This document shows, piece after piece, positions 23,973 to 33,312 of a stretch of DNA of 33,488 nucleotides (position 1 is its first letter; each line of letters begins with the position of its first letter). Source of the DNA: Candidatus Hydrothermarchaeota archaeon. Lineage in GTDB: Archaea > Hydrothermarchaeota > Hydrothermarchaeia > Hydrothermarchaeales > BMS3B. A model generated the notes under the pieces. It worked only from the letters and a program-made list of their open reading frames with translations. It made no database searches and was not told the DNA's origin. Position numbers and translations under genes: made by a program. The stretch lies in the NCBI GenBank assembly GCA_015521565.1, contig WANX01000087.1:1-33488 (forward strand), given 5' to 3'.

Positions 23973-25346
23973 ATGGAGTGCGACGTAGCGATAATCGGCG
24001 CTGGTCCGGCAGGACTCTTTGCAGCGTATGAGCTCGCAGAGAGGAGCAGCCTCAGGGTAGTTGTCATCGACATGGGGAAGGATGTGGACAGGCGCATCTG
24101 CCCGATGGAGAAGACGGGTGTGTGTGTGAACTGCAAGCCATGCAATGTGATGAGCGGTGTTGGTGGTGCCGGCGGGCTTAGCGACGGAACTCTAAATCTG
24201 CGCCCGGACATAGGAGGTAACCTGTACGAATTCCTCTCTGAGAGGGAGGCATGGGAGCTAATCCGCTATGTTGACGGCATATACGTTAAGCACGGCACAC
24301 CGGAAAAGCTCTACGAGGCGACAAGCGAAGAGGAGGAGGAGCTCTCGCGCAAGGCGGCGAGCGCAGGCATAGAGTTTGTGCAGATACCCCAGAGGCACAT
24401 AGGCAGCGACCACACGCCCGAGGTTGTGAAGAGCATCGCAGAGCATCTGCGCAGCAGGGGGGTTAAATTTCTGCTTCAGACGCGGGTTGAGGAGATAACC
24501 CCCAGGCTTGAGCTGAAGCTCTCCACGGGGGAGAGGCTCAGGGCAAGGTACGTGGTAGCCGCTCCCGGCAGGAGCGGTGCACCCTGGATGGTGAAGCAGG
24601 CGCAGAAGCTCGGGCTGAAAATACGCCACGGGCCTATCGATGTGGGTGTGCGCGTGGAGGTGCCCGCGGTAATAATGGAGCCCGTGTGCAGGATAAACCG
24701 CGACCCCAAGTTCCATATAATAACAAAAACCTACGACGACTTTGTTCGTACCTTCTGTGTAAATCACCGCGGATTTATGGTGAAGGAGAGCTACAAGGGC
24801 TACGTGGGGGTAAACGGGCACTCGCTCAGGGATAAGCAGAGCAACAATACCAACTTCGCCTTTCTCACGCGAATAGAGCTCACAGAGCCTGTTGAGAACA
24901 CCACCGAGTACGGGGAGAGCATTGCCAAGACCGCCACCACGCTGGGCGGGGGGAATCCGCTCATCCAGCGCCTTGGGGACCTGCGCAGAGGGAGGCGCTC
25001 CACCTGGAAGCGCATAGACTCCGGCCTGGTGAGGCCGACGCTGCGCGCAGTTACGCCGGGCGACATAGCAATGGTGATGCCCCACCGCATCGTGACCAAC
25101 ATCCTGGAGGGTCTGGAGCGCCTGGATAAGGTAATCCCCGGCGTGGCGAGCGACTCCACACTGCTCTACGCACCCGAGATAAAGTACTACGCCATGCGCG
25201 TGGAGGTGGGCAGGAGCATGGAGACCAGCATTCCCAACCTCTTCGTCGCGGGCGACGGTGTAGGTGTTTCCCGGGGCATAGTCATAGCCTCCGCCACGGG
25301 TGTGCTGGCTGCGAGGGGCATAATGGCAAAGGAGGGGATCGCTTAG
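23973..25346 (+). CDS. FAD-dependent oxidoreductase (COG2509-like)
   Basis: DVAIIGAGPAGLFAAYEL; GVGGAGGLSDGTLNL; NLFVAGDGVGVSRGIVIASATGVLAARGI. Confidence 0.88.
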   Translation: MECDVAIIGAGPAGLFAAYELAERSSLRVVVIDMGKDVDRRICPMEKTGVCVNCKPCNVMSGVGGAGGLSDGTLNLRPDIGGNLYEFLSEREAWELIRYVDGIYVKHGTPEKLYEATSEEEEELSRKAASAGIEFVQIPQRHIGSDHTPEVVKSIAEHLRSRGVKFLLQTRVEEITPRLELKLSTGERLRARYVVAAPGRSGAPWMVKQAQKLGLKIRHGPIDVGVRVEVPAVIMEPVCRINRDPKFHIITKTYDDFVRTFCVNHRGFMVKESYKGYVGVNGHSLRDKQSNNTNFAFLTRIELTEPVENTTEYGESIAKTATTLGGGNPLIQRLGDLRRGRRSTWKRIDSGLVRPTLRAVTPGDIAMVMPHRIVTNILEGLERLDKVIPGVASDSTLLYAPEIKYYAMRVEVGRSMETSIPNLFVAGDGVGVSRGIVIASATGVLAARGIMAKEGIA

Positions 25347-25347
25347 T

Positions 25348-26712
25348 ATGGAGCACATCTTCCGCGCCTACGACGTTCGCGGGATTTTTAACGTGGAGGT
25401 AACTGCAGAAACGGCGGCGCGGATAGGCATGGCCTTCGGCACCTATGTTGGCGAGGGAAAGGTGCTGGTGGCTCGAGATACGCGAACGACGAGCGAGATA
25501 TTTGAGCGCGCCTTCTGCGCCGGCCTTGCCTCGACGGGCGTAGAGGTGCACCTGGCGGGGATGCTTCCCATACCTGTGGCCAACTTCGCCATAGCGAGCG
25601 GCGAATACGATGCTGGCGCCTACGTAACTGCGTCGCACAACCCTCCCCAGTATAACGGCGTTCGCTTCCGCCGGAGGGATGGTACGGGCTACACCGGGGA
25701 AAACCTCGAGGTTAAGGAGCTATTCTTCAGCGATAAGCTGAAGCTTGCGAGGTGGAGCGACGTGGGAGAGATTGTGGAGCTCAACCCTAAGCAGGTGCTG
25801 CGCGAGTATGAGGACTATCTGCTGGAGAGGCTTAGCCTTGAGCGCGGACTAAAGGTCGTGCTGGACCTGGGAAACGGCGCCTCATGCGTGGTGGCGCCCT
25901 ACGTGTTCAGAAAGGCTGGGGCGAGGGTTACGACGCTGAACGCTCAGCCGGACGGCACCTTCCCCGGGAGGGAGAGCGAACCCACGCCGGAGAGCCTGGC
26001 TGACCTGGCAAAAACCGTCTCAGCCACAGGCGCAGCCTTCGGCGCTGGCTATGATGGCGACGCAGACCGCGTGGTTTTCGTGGACGACCTCGGGCGGGTG
26101 GTGCAGACAGAGAAGGTGGGGATAATAATAGCCCGCGAAATTCTGAAGGAGAAGGGCAAAGGCGTGGTAGTAGCAAATGTGGAGTGCTCCAGCATAGTTG
26201 AGGAGGAGCTTTCAAGGCACGGGGGAGAGGTGAAGCGTGTGCGCGTGGGCGACGTGTTTGTGTGCGAGGCGATAAAGCGCTACAACGCTGTCTTCGCCAT
26301 GGAGACGAGTGCCCACTACTTCTATCCCGACTTCTACCCCTTCGACGACCCCATACTCATAAGCCTGAAGCTGGCCTCGATTCTTTCTCAGCGGGAGGAA
26401 AGCCTCTCCACGCTTGCGGATGAGATACCAGGCTACCCGAAGCTCCATAAAAACTTTCCCTGCGACGATCGCATCAAGTTCAAGGTGATGGAGGGGATTA
26501 TTCAGAGCCTTAAGGAGAAGGGCTACAGGCTCGACCTCACCGACGGCGCGCGCATAGTGTTTGAGGACGGCTGGGCTCTCCTTAGGCCGAGCAACACCTC
26601 TCCGCTTATAAGGGCGAGCATTGAAGCAAAAACGCAGGAGCGGGTGCAGGAGCTGCTCCGCCTGGTGGAGAGGGAGCTGGAGGAGGCGAAGGGGAAGGAG
26701 ATGGTGAATTGA
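25348..26712 (+). CDS. Phosphomannomutase/phosphoglucomutase family
   Basis: FRAYDVRGIFN; YVTASHNPPQYNGVRF; GYDGDADRVVFVDDLG; RPSNTSPLIRASIEA. Confidence 0.93.
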   Translation: MEHIFRAYDVRGIFNVEVTAETAARIGMAFGTYVGEGKVLVARDTRTTSEIFERAFCAGLASTGVEVHLAGMLPIPVANFAIASGEYDAGAYVTASHNPPQYNGVRFRRRDGTGYTGENLEVKELFFSDKLKLARWSDVGEIVELNPKQVLREYEDYLLERLSLERGLKVVLDLGNGASCVVAPYVFRKAGARVTTLNAQPDGTFPGRESEPTPESLADLAKTVSATGAAFGAGYDGDADRVVFVDDLGRVVQTEKVGIIIAREILKEKGKGVVVANVECSSIVEEELSRHGGEVKRVRVGDVFVCEAIKRYNAVFAMETSAHYFYPDFYPFDDPILISLKLASILSQREESLSTLADEIPGYPKLHKNFPCDDRIKFKVMEGIIQSLKEKGYRLDLTDGARIVFEDGWALLRPSNTSPLIRASIEAKTQERVQELLRLVERELEEAKGKEMVN

Positions 26713-26774
26713 TAGTGAGCGAAATAGGGGAATTATTAAAAAAGAAATAGCAACAGCCGAAATTTTTTAAGTAG

Positions 26775-26900
26775 TTGAAAGATTTAATAGAAGATATTCT
26801 GGCACTCTCAAGCGATGAGTACCTGCGCTCAATAGAAGAGGCAAGGGAAGACTACAGAAGCGGCAGAATGAAGTCTTTTGAGGAAGTTTTTGATGTATAA
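26775..26900 (+). pseudogene. RelB-like antitoxin remnant or short ORF
   Basis: TTG start: MKDLIEDILALSSDEYLRSIEEAREDYRSGRMKSFEEVFDV*; overlaps the toxin ATG (GATGTATAA). Confidence 0.55.
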
Positions 26901-27060
26901 AATTGTAGTAACAAAAAGAGCGCTAAAAGACCTGAAAAATATTGATTCTGAGACGAAGAAAAGGATAGCCATTAAACTTAAAGAGTATGCGAACCTTTTA
27001 AACATGCAAGAAAATTGTCAAACCACAAAATAGGGGAGTATATATTCAGGTTGGGGACTA
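26893..27060 (+). pseudogene. RelE/ParE-type toxin remnant, frameshifted
   Basis: MYKIVVTKRALKDLKNIDSETKKRIAIKLKEYANLL in frame 1, then ARKLSNHKIGEYIFRLG in another frame, then GDYSRTKRD* in a third: one RelE-like chain (..KL...KIGEYIFRLGDY..) broken by two frameshifts. Confidence 0.7.
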
Positions 27061-28112
27061 TAGCAGAACGAAAAGGGATTGAAACGTTAGCTCCTCCCGA
27101 TGTTGTGATGCAGCTTCAGGGTGTTGTCAGGAGCATAAGGCGGCGCGCCCTATCTGAGCTCCGCTCCCATGGAAAATTCGCGGCGTGGCGCGAGAGGGAC
27201 TTTCTCCACGGCAGGAGCGTTCCCGCTGGCGTTATTGTGCTCTCCACGCGGGGCTGCGCCTGGGCGCTTCGCGGAGGCTGCACCATGTGCGGCTACGTGT
27301 ACGACTCCTCGCGGGGGGTCAGCCAGGCGGAGGTGCTGCGGCAGTTCAAAGAGGGCGTGGCAAGGCTCGGGGATGTGGCCTACCTCAAGGTGTTCAACTC
27401 GGGCAGCTTTTTCGACTCTGACGAGATTGCCCCAGAGACAAGGCGCGAGATCTATCGCATTGTAAACACCCTTGGTGTCGAGCGCCTGCAGGTGGAGTCC
27501 CGCCCCGAGTACATCTCGCGGGAGGTGCTGGAGGAGGCGACCTCTCTCCTGGAGCCCGAGCTGGAGGTTGGCATTGGGCTTGAGAGCACCAGCGACTATG
27601 TGCGCGAGGTGTGCATAAACAAGGGCTTCACCCTTAAAGAATTTCGCCGTGCCCTCAGGCTCTGCAGGGGCGCGGGCGCTCGGGTTAAGGCCTACCTGCT
27701 CATAAAGCCGCCCTTTCTCACCGAGGCGGAGGCGGTCGAAGATGCGGTGAGGAGCGGCACAAAGGCGGCGCGCCTGGGCGTGGACAGGCTGAGCTTCAAC
27801 CCCGTTAATGTGCAGCGGGGCACGCTGGTGGAGGAGCTGTTTAAGAAGAGGGAGTACCGCCCCCCCTGGCTGTGGAGTGTGGTGGCTGTGGTAAGGCGCG
27901 TTAAGGAGCATGTTGGGATACCGGTTGTCTGCTCCCCCTCAGGGGCAGGAAACAGGCGCGGGGCCCACAACTGCGGCAGGTGCGACTCCCGCATACTAAG
28001 CGCCATACGCAGCTTCTCCGCCACGCAGGAGATTGAGCATCTGCATGGTCTGGATTGCGAGTGTATGAGAAGCTGGAGGGAGGAGCTTGCCCTGGAGGTG
28101 TTCCTGAGGTGA
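27015..28112 (+). CDS. Radical SAM protein, RaSEA-like (archaeosine biosynthesis); true start probably downstream (e.g. 27108)
   Basis: STRGCAWALRGGCTMCGYVYDSSRG (CX6CX2C), FNSGSFFD, VESRPEYI, GIGLES. The first ~20 aa of the track ORF look like RelE remnant. Confidence 0.85.
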   Translation: MSNHKIGEYIFRLGTIAERKGIETLAPPDVVMQLQGVVRSIRRRALSELRSHGKFAAWRERDFLHGRSVPAGVIVLSTRGCAWALRGGCTMCGYVYDSSRGVSQAEVLRQFKEGVARLGDVAYLKVFNSGSFFDSDEIAPETRREIYRIVNTLGVERLQVESRPEYISREVLEEATSLLEPELEVGIGLESTSDYVREVCINKGFTLKEFRRALRLCRGAGARVKAYLLIKPPFLTEAEAVEDAVRSGTKAARLGVDRLSFNPVNVQRGTLVEELFKKREYRPPWLWSVVAVVRRVKEHVGIPVVCSPSGAGNRRGAHNCGRCDSRILSAIRSFSATQEIEHLHGLDCECMRSWREELALEVFLR

Positions 28113-28507
28113 GGATAAGGGTGAGGAGGATTACGGGCGGCTACGCAGAGGGAGAGGCGGTGGTAACGCGGGAGCCCATCACCTTTCTGGGCGGCGTGGA
28201 TCCAGAGCAGGGCAGGGTGGTTGAGCGCGGCCACGAGCTGGCCGGAGTGAGCATAGCCGGCAAAGTGCTGGTGCTCCCCCGCACCAAGGGTTCGACGGTG
28301 GGCAGCTATGTGATATACCAGATGAAGAAGCTGGGCACCGCACCCCTCGCCATAATCGCAGTTGAGGCGGACGAGATGCTCGCCGCAGGTGCAATAATCT
28401 CGGACATACCCCTGGTGGACTCTCCCGGCGGAGACGTGCTGAGCATACGCCAAGGCGCAAGGCTCAGGGTAAATGCAGATGAGGGCTACGTAGAGGTGGA
28501 AGATTGA
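28109..28507 (+). CDS. DUF126 protein, small subunit of archaeal phosphomevalonate dehydratase (aconitase X type)
   Basis: GTG start in GTGA overlap; ITFLGGVDPEQGRVVERGHELAGVSIAGKVLVLPRTKGSTVGSYVIYQM...PLVDSP. Confidence 0.9.
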   Translation: MRIRVRRITGGYAEGEAVVTREPITFLGGVDPEQGRVVERGHELAGVSIAGKVLVLPRTKGSTVGSYVIYQMKKLGTAPLAIIAVEADEMLAAGAIISDIPLVDSPGGDVLSIRQGARLRVNADEGYVEVED

Positions 28508-29586
28508 GTGTCACTGCCCCGAACGAGGACAGCTTCGAGGAAATAATTGCAAGGGGTTTTATTATAAAGGCGCGCTATTCTGGAAGGAATCTGAGCTACG
28601 AGGTGGAGCCGCTGTTTACCCACGAGCGCAGCTTTGAGCTTGTGCTGCGCAGCATCGCAGACACTGGCTACTATCCCCTATACAGGGAGAAGGATGGCAG
28701 GTACTTCATCACTCTTGTAAAGGGGGCAAAGCGGAGTATATCCCTTCCTGAGTGGGCCCACGTGCTGCTGCTTTTAACCACCCTGGTCACTGTAACCCTC
28801 GCGGGCTACATATGGTGGGCGGGGGGCGACATTCTGCAGAGTCTGCTTTTCGCAGCATCGCTTATGATAATCCTGGGCGGGCATGAGCTCGGCCACTACC
28901 TGGCGGCGAAGCGGCGCAGGGTTGCAGCTACGCTGCCCTTCTTCATACCCGTGCCCCCCAACATCTTCCCCTTTGGCACCATGGGGGCGGTTATAACAAT
29001 GCGCTCCCCCATCCCCGACAGACGCGCCCTGCTCGAGGTTGGCATCTCGGGGCCTCTGGCGGGCTTTCTTCTCTCCCTGCCCTTCATAGCCTACGGTTTA
29101 ATGTACTCAACACCCGTACCCCTTGAGGAGACAAAGGACGAGCTCACCTTTTTTATGCCCCTCGCCATGCAGGCTATAGCTCGAGCGGTGCTGGGCGAGC
29201 TGGGGGAAGCGAGCCTTGATGCCCATCCGCTTGCGATGGCGGGCTGGATAGGCCTTTTTGTGACCTCCCTCAACCTGCTGCCCATGGGACAGCTGGACGG
29301 CGGACATGTGGTCAGAGCACTCTTTCCCAGGCGCTACCGCGCGGTTTACCGCCTCACCTTCCTGCTGCTCCTGTTCGCCTTTGTGCTCTGGCCCGGATGG
29401 CTACTCTGGGCGGTGGTGGCGTACTTCCTCACGAGGCTGGAGCATCCGGGACCGCTGAACGATGTCACCCCCTTAGACACAAGGAGAAAGCTCCTCGCCC
29501 TGGCAGCGCTTCTGCTGCTGGTGCTAACCTTCATGCCCGTCCCCTTCATCTCCACAGAGCTGCTGCTGGAGATTTCCAGGGGATGA
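28504..29586 (+). CDS. Site-2 protease family (M50) membrane metalloprotease
   Basis: GGHELGHYLAAKRRRV (HEXXH), PFGTMGAVITMRSPIPDRRALLEVGISGPLAGF, NLLPMGQLDGGHV. Confidence 0.93.
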   Translation: MSVTAPNEDSFEEIIARGFIIKARYSGRNLSYEVEPLFTHERSFELVLRSIADTGYYPLYREKDGRYFITLVKGAKRSISLPEWAHVLLLLTTLVTVTLAGYIWWAGGDILQSLLFAASLMIILGGHELGHYLAAKRRRVAATLPFFIPVPPNIFPFGTMGAVITMRSPIPDRRALLEVGISGPLAGFLLSLPFIAYGLMYSTPVPLEETKDELTFFMPLAMQAIARAVLGELGEASLDAHPLAMAGWIGLFVTSLNLLPMGQLDGGHVVRALFPRRYRAVYRLTFLLLLFAFVLWPGWLLWAVVAYFLTRLEHPGPLNDVTPLDTRRKLLALAALLLLVLTFMPVPFISTELLLEISRG

Positions 29587-29623
29587 TTGTGAGCGCAGTT
29601 TTACAATGTTAATGTATATTCTA

Positions 29624-29642
29624 TATGCATAATATATGCATA
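29624..29642. promoter_or_regulatory. Two TATGCATA palindromes upstream of vapBC, candidate operator
   Basis: TATGCATA at 29624-29631 and 29635-29642, 11 bp apart start to start. Confidence 0.5.
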
Positions 29643-29660
29643 GAAGTATGGTGTATACAG

Positions 29661-29867
29661 ATGGCGCGTACCACGTTAGTAATTGACGAGCAGCTTTTAA
29701 AAGAGGCACAACGGCTCAGTGGAGCTAAGACGAAAAAGGAGGCTATAGAAATCGCGCTTCGCGAGTTTGTGCGCCGCATGCGTCTTAGAAAGATCGCCGC
29801 GCACGCTGGCAGGGTGGAGCTGGTGCTAAGCCAGGAGGAACTGCGCCGTATCAGGGAGGAGCGGTAG
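29661..29867 (+). CDS. vapB: VapB-type antitoxin
   Basis: MARTTLVIDEQLLKEAQRLSGAKTKKEAIEIALREFVRRMRLRKI from ATG 29661. Confidence 0.88.
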   Translation: MARTTLVIDEQLLKEAQRLSGAKTKKEAIEIALREFVRRMRLRKIAAHAGRVELVLSQEELRRIREER

Positions 29868-30271
29868 TGCTAAAGGTGCTGGTAGATACCTCAGCCTGGA
29901 TAGAATTTTACCATCCCATGGGCTCAGAGAAGGTAAAAAAGGAGATAATCCAGGCGCTGGAACTGCACGAGGTTACCGTTGTAGCTCCTGTGATTGTTGA
30001 ACTCCTCAGTGGAGCTAAGACGAGGCGCGATTATGAAACGCTTAAGCAGGACCTTTTTGCGCTTTCCTGGCTTCCGCTGGACAGAGAGGTGACGGCGACG
30101 GCGGCAGAACTCGCCTGGAAACTCGCCCGCTCCGGAAAGCGTGTACCTACCGTTGACCTCCTCATCGCCGCAGCAGCCATGCAAAACGGCTGTGAGCTGT
30201 GGCACTTTGGAGACAGACATTTTGAGGTTATAGCCTCCGCCAGCTCCCTTGCCCAGCGCAGCCTGCGGTGA
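29867..30271 (+). CDS. vapC: VapC PIN-domain toxin
   Basis: VLVDTSAWIEFYH...VVAPVIVELLSGAKT...VPTVDLLIAAAAMQNGCELWHFGDRHFEVI; GTG start in TAGTG overlap. Confidence 0.93.
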   Translation: MLKVLVDTSAWIEFYHPMGSEKVKKEIIQALELHEVTVVAPVIVELLSGAKTRRDYETLKQDLFALSWLPLDREVTATAAELAWKLARSGKRVPTVDLLIAAAAMQNGCELWHFGDRHFEVIASASSLAQRSLR

Positions 30272-30272
30272 G

Positions 30273-31034
30273 CTACCTGCCGAACCTGCGCTGCCTCTGC
30301 TGGTAGGTGCGCAGCGCGCGCAGAAAGTCTATCTTCCTGAAGCTGGGCCAGTAGGTTTCGCAGAAGTAGAGCTCCGCATATGCGCTCTGCCACAGCAGGA
30401 AGCCGGAGATGCGCTCCTCGCCTGAGGTTCTTATTATCAGGTCCGGGTCCGGCATGCCGTTGGTGTACAGGTGCCTTGCAATTGTGGTCTCGCTTATCTC
30501 CCCGCTTTTTAGCTCCCCGCGCTCTATCTTCTCCGCCATCTTTCTAAAGGCGTCCACTATCTCCTGGCGTCCGCCATATGCCACTGCGACGTTTAGCAGG
30601 AGGTTGTCGTGGTGCTTCGTCTTCTCCTCGGCGTACGCTATGGCTTTGCGCACCCGCTCGGGGAAGCGCTCCACCTTGCCTATTGCTTTAATCCTCACCC
30701 TGTTGCGGTGTATTCGCTCGTCCTCGGCAACCTTGTAGAAGTACTCCTCAAAGAGGTCGAAGAGCCTCTCCACCTCCTGCTTAGGGCGGGAGAAGTTCTC
30801 TGTGGAGAAGGCGTAGGTGGTAACCGTTTTTATCCCAAGCTGGGAGCACCACTCCAGGAACTCCTCCAGCTTCCTCGCCCCGAGGCGGTGGCCCACCCAG
30901 GGCGGCGAGCCCAGCTTCCGGGCAAGGCGCCGGTTGCCGTCCATTATCACCGCCACATGCTCCGGCACGGGCTTTGACCTGACCTGCCTCTCCAGGAGCC
31001 ACTCGTACAGCCTGTACACCGGGTAGAGAATCAA
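30273..31034 (-). CDS. uppS: Cis-prenyltransferase (undecaprenyl diphosphate synthase family)
   Basis: HVAVIMDGNRRLARKLG...YAFSTENFSRP...NVAVAYGGRQEI...DPDLIIRTSGEERISGFLLWQSAYAELYF; probable TTG start at 31034, overlapping the zinc-ribbon gene stop. Confidence 0.93.
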   Translation of the reverse strand: MILYPVYRLYEWLLERQVRSKPVPEHVAVIMDGNRRLARKLGSPPWVGHRLGARKLEEFLEWCSQLGIKTVTTYAFSTENFSRPKQEVERLFDLFEEYFYKVAEDERIHRNRVRIKAIGKVERFPERVRKAIAYAEEKTKHHDNLLLNVAVAYGGRQEIVDAFRKMAEKIERGELKSGEISETTIARHLYTNGMPDPDLIIRTSGEERISGFLLWQSAYAELYFCETYWPSFRKIDFLRALRTYQQRQRRFGR

Positions 31035-31351
31035 TTCTCCACCTCCCTTGCGGTGAGCGGGGCGCCGCAGGAGCCGCAGAACTTGCCGGCACTGGTTACG
31101 GGAGCGCCGCAGGAGGGGCATTCCCCGGGGAGGCCCGGCTCCCGAGTTTCGGCGACATCCTTCTGCTTCCTCCCCCCGGGCGTCAGGAGCAGCAGATACA
31201 GACCGGCACCCATTGCAGCTATTCCGAGCGCCCAGTAGGCGAGCATAAAGGCTTCCTCCTGCTCAGCATACGCCTGATAGAGCAGGAGCAGCCCGGCAAG
31301 GGTGCTCACAACGCCCAGCGCAAAGCTCCGGTAGCCCACCTCTTCAGCCAT
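31031..31351 (-). CDS. Small membrane protein with C-terminal zinc ribbon
   Basis: Two TM helices then CPSCGAPVTSAGKFCGSCGAPL. Confidence 0.75.
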   Translation of the reverse strand: MAEEVGYRSFALGVVSTLAGLLLLYQAYAEQEEAFMLAYWALGIAAMGAGLYLLLLTPGGRKQKDVAETREPGLPGECPSCGAPVTSAGKFCGSCGAPLTAREVEN

Positions 31352-31382
31352 GGTACTCTTCAGCTTTTTATGCGGCGTTGCA

Positions 31383-31622
31383 TTATAAACCTAACGCACC
31401 CAGAAGCAGCACCGCAAGCAGCGCTGCTGCGCCATAGCCAGCGAAAATTTGAGCGAGGGCGTTCTCCTCCGTGACGCTGTAGCTCAGTCCTGCGCTCAGG
31501 AAAAGGAGTCCCGGAAGAAGAAGCCAAACAGATTTCTCATCAGGCAGAAGAAGAATCCCCCTCGCCGCCAGAAAGGCACCGCCGAATATTGCCAGGCTGC
31601 GCAGGAACACTCTGCCGCGCAT
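31383..31622 (-). CDS. Small polytopic membrane protein
   Basis: 79 aa, largely hydrophobic; tightly placed upstream of the phosphodiesterase gene end. Confidence 0.5.
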   Translation of the reverse strand: MRGRVFLRSLAIFGGAFLAARGILLLPDEKSVWLLLPGLLFLSAGLSYSVTEENALAQIFAGYGAAALLAVLLLGALGL

Positions 31623-31623
31623 G

Positions 31624-32115
31624 CTACACCTCCACTATCTCAGCCTTCATAGTCTCCAGGTCGAGCAGGCAGAGGGTGCGCCTCCCCGTAAGGTAGCCGC
31701 AGAGTTCGCCAGGGTTGATTGCAACGCATCCCCTGCTTTTGCGCACCTCGGCGCGGTGGGTGTGCCCTGTAACAACAACGTCGTAGCGCCCGCTCTCCAC
31801 GAGTGCTCGCGTTATTCCGGCGATGGTACCGTGGTACAGTGCAACTCTGCGCTTGTCCAGCTCAAGCTCCGCAAACTCTGAGATGCTCGCCCCCATTTCA
31901 GAAATTCTCCTTGCAAGCAGGGCTCGTTCCCCATCGTTGTTGCCGTAAACGCAGCTCAGTCCTGCCTCAAGCTTCGCCAGCCTGGCAGCGGCGAAGGGTG
32001 CTATGATGTCGCCCGCATGGAGCACGTGCTCCACTCCTTCGCGGTTCAGCAGACGAACCGCCGCCTCTATTGCCTTCAGGCTGTCGTGGGAGTCTGAGAT
32101 TATCCCGATGAGCAT
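31624..32115 (-). CDS. YfcE/MJ0936-type metallophosphodiesterase
   Basis: MLIGIISDSHDSL...VLHAGDII...VYGNNDGE...LYHGT...VVTGHTHRAEV...INPGE. Confidence 0.92.
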   Translation of the reverse strand: MLIGIISDSHDSLKAIEAAVRLLNREGVEHVLHAGDIIAPFAAARLAKLEAGLSCVYGNNDGERALLARRISEMGASISEFAELELDKRRVALYHGTIAGITRALVESGRYDVVVTGHTHRAEVRKSRGCVAINPGELCGYLTGRRTLCLLDLETMKAEIVEV

Positions 32116-32172
32116 GAGTATTCCTTTACCTGCGCCCATAAAGTTTTTTTGCTCTCCCGTCGATTAGCGAGC

Positions 32173-33312
32173 ATGAAGTTCGCGCAGCGGCTCAGCGCAA
32201 TAGACATCTCCGGCATAAGGAAGATGTTTGAGCTGGCGAAGAGGGGGGACGTGGTGAACCTCGCCCTGGGCGAGCCCGACTTCGGCATACCTCCGGCGTC
32301 GAAGGAAGCCATAGTCTCTGGTCTCGAGAGGGACTTCACCCACTACACGCCAAACAAGGGCATAGCCGAGCTCCGCGAGGCGATTGCCGAGAAGCTGCGC
32401 AGGGAGAATCGCATAGACGCGAGCGCCGAGGACATAATCGTCACATCAGGAGCAAGCGAGGCACTGCACATTGCAATTCTCGCGCTGGTTGAGCCGCATG
32501 ACGAGGTGCTCGTACCGGACCCGGGTTTTGTTTCCTATTCGCCTCTCGTGAGGCTCGCCGGTGGCGTGCCTGTGAGCTACCGCCTGAGCGAAGAGAGTGG
32601 CTTCGAGCCGGGGCTTGAGGAGCTCGAGGCGAAGCTCTCCAGACGTACAAAGCTTATAATTGTAAACTCCCCGGGCAACCCCACCGGGGCGGTTTTTTCG
32701 AGGCAAACTGTGCGCGGCATAGCAGAGCTCGCGGAGAGCGAGGGCATACCCCTGCTGAGCGATGAGGTGTACGAGAGGATAATCTACGAGGGCGAGCACC
32801 ACAGCTTCGCCCGCTACTGTGCTGAGACGATTACTGTCAACGGGTTCTCAAAGAGCTATGCCATGACCGGCCTGCGTCTGGGCTACGTGCACGCACCGGG
32901 CGAGGCGATAGAGGAGATGCTCAAAATCCACCAGTACGTGCAGGCGAGCACCGTCTCGCTGTCTCAGCTCGCAGCCCTGGCGGCGCTGGAGCAGGGTGAG
33001 GGGCACGTGCGCGAGATGGTGGCGCGCTTCAAAAAGAGGCGGGATTTGATAATGAGGGAGATTTCAGAGCTTCCGGAGGTTACCTGCACAGTGCCAAAAG
33101 GCGCCTTCTATGCCTTCCCCAACTTCTCGAGGTACGGCTCCTCGGGGGAGCTTGCCATGGCGCTGCTCGAGCAGGCGAAGGTCGTGGTTACACCTGGCAC
33201 GGCCTTTGGAGACGCCGGCGAGGGCTACCTGCGGCTCTCCTTCGCCACCAGTGAGGAAAATATTACAGAGGGGATGCGCAGAATAAAGGAGTACCTGGAT
33301 GCTCAGGGGTAG
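32173..33312 (+). CDS. Class I/II pyridoxal-phosphate aminotransferase
   Basis: LALGEPDFGIP, ITSGASEAL-like VTSGASEALHIAI, VNSPGNPTGAVFS, SDEVYERIIYEG, NGFSKSYAMTGLRLGY. Confidence 0.93.
   Translation: MKFAQRLSAIDISGIRKMFELAKRGDVVNLALGEPDFGIPPASKEAIVSGLERDFTHYTPNKGIAELREAIAEKLRRENRIDASAEDIIVTSGASEALHIAILALVEPHDEVLVPDPGFVSYSPLVRLAGGVPVSYRLSEESGFEPGLEELEAKLSRRTKLIIVNSPGNPTGAVFSRQTVRGIAELAESEGIPLLSDEVYERIIYEGEHHSFARYCAETITVNGFSKSYAMTGLRLGYVHAPGEAIEEMLKIHQYVQASTVSLSQLAALAALEQGEGHVREMVARFKKRRDLIMREISELPEVTCTVPKGAFYAFPNFSRYGSSGELAMALLEQAKVVVTPGTAFGDAGEGYLRLSFATSEENITEGMRRIKEYLDAQG

Noticed and set aside
24258-25358. 366-aa minus-strand ORF
   Set aside because: Antisense to the FAD oxidoreductase; His/Gly-rich shadow translation.
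27150-28453. Minus-strand ORFs opposite RaSEA and DUF126 genes
   Set aside because: Shadow ORFs over strongly conserved plus-strand genes.
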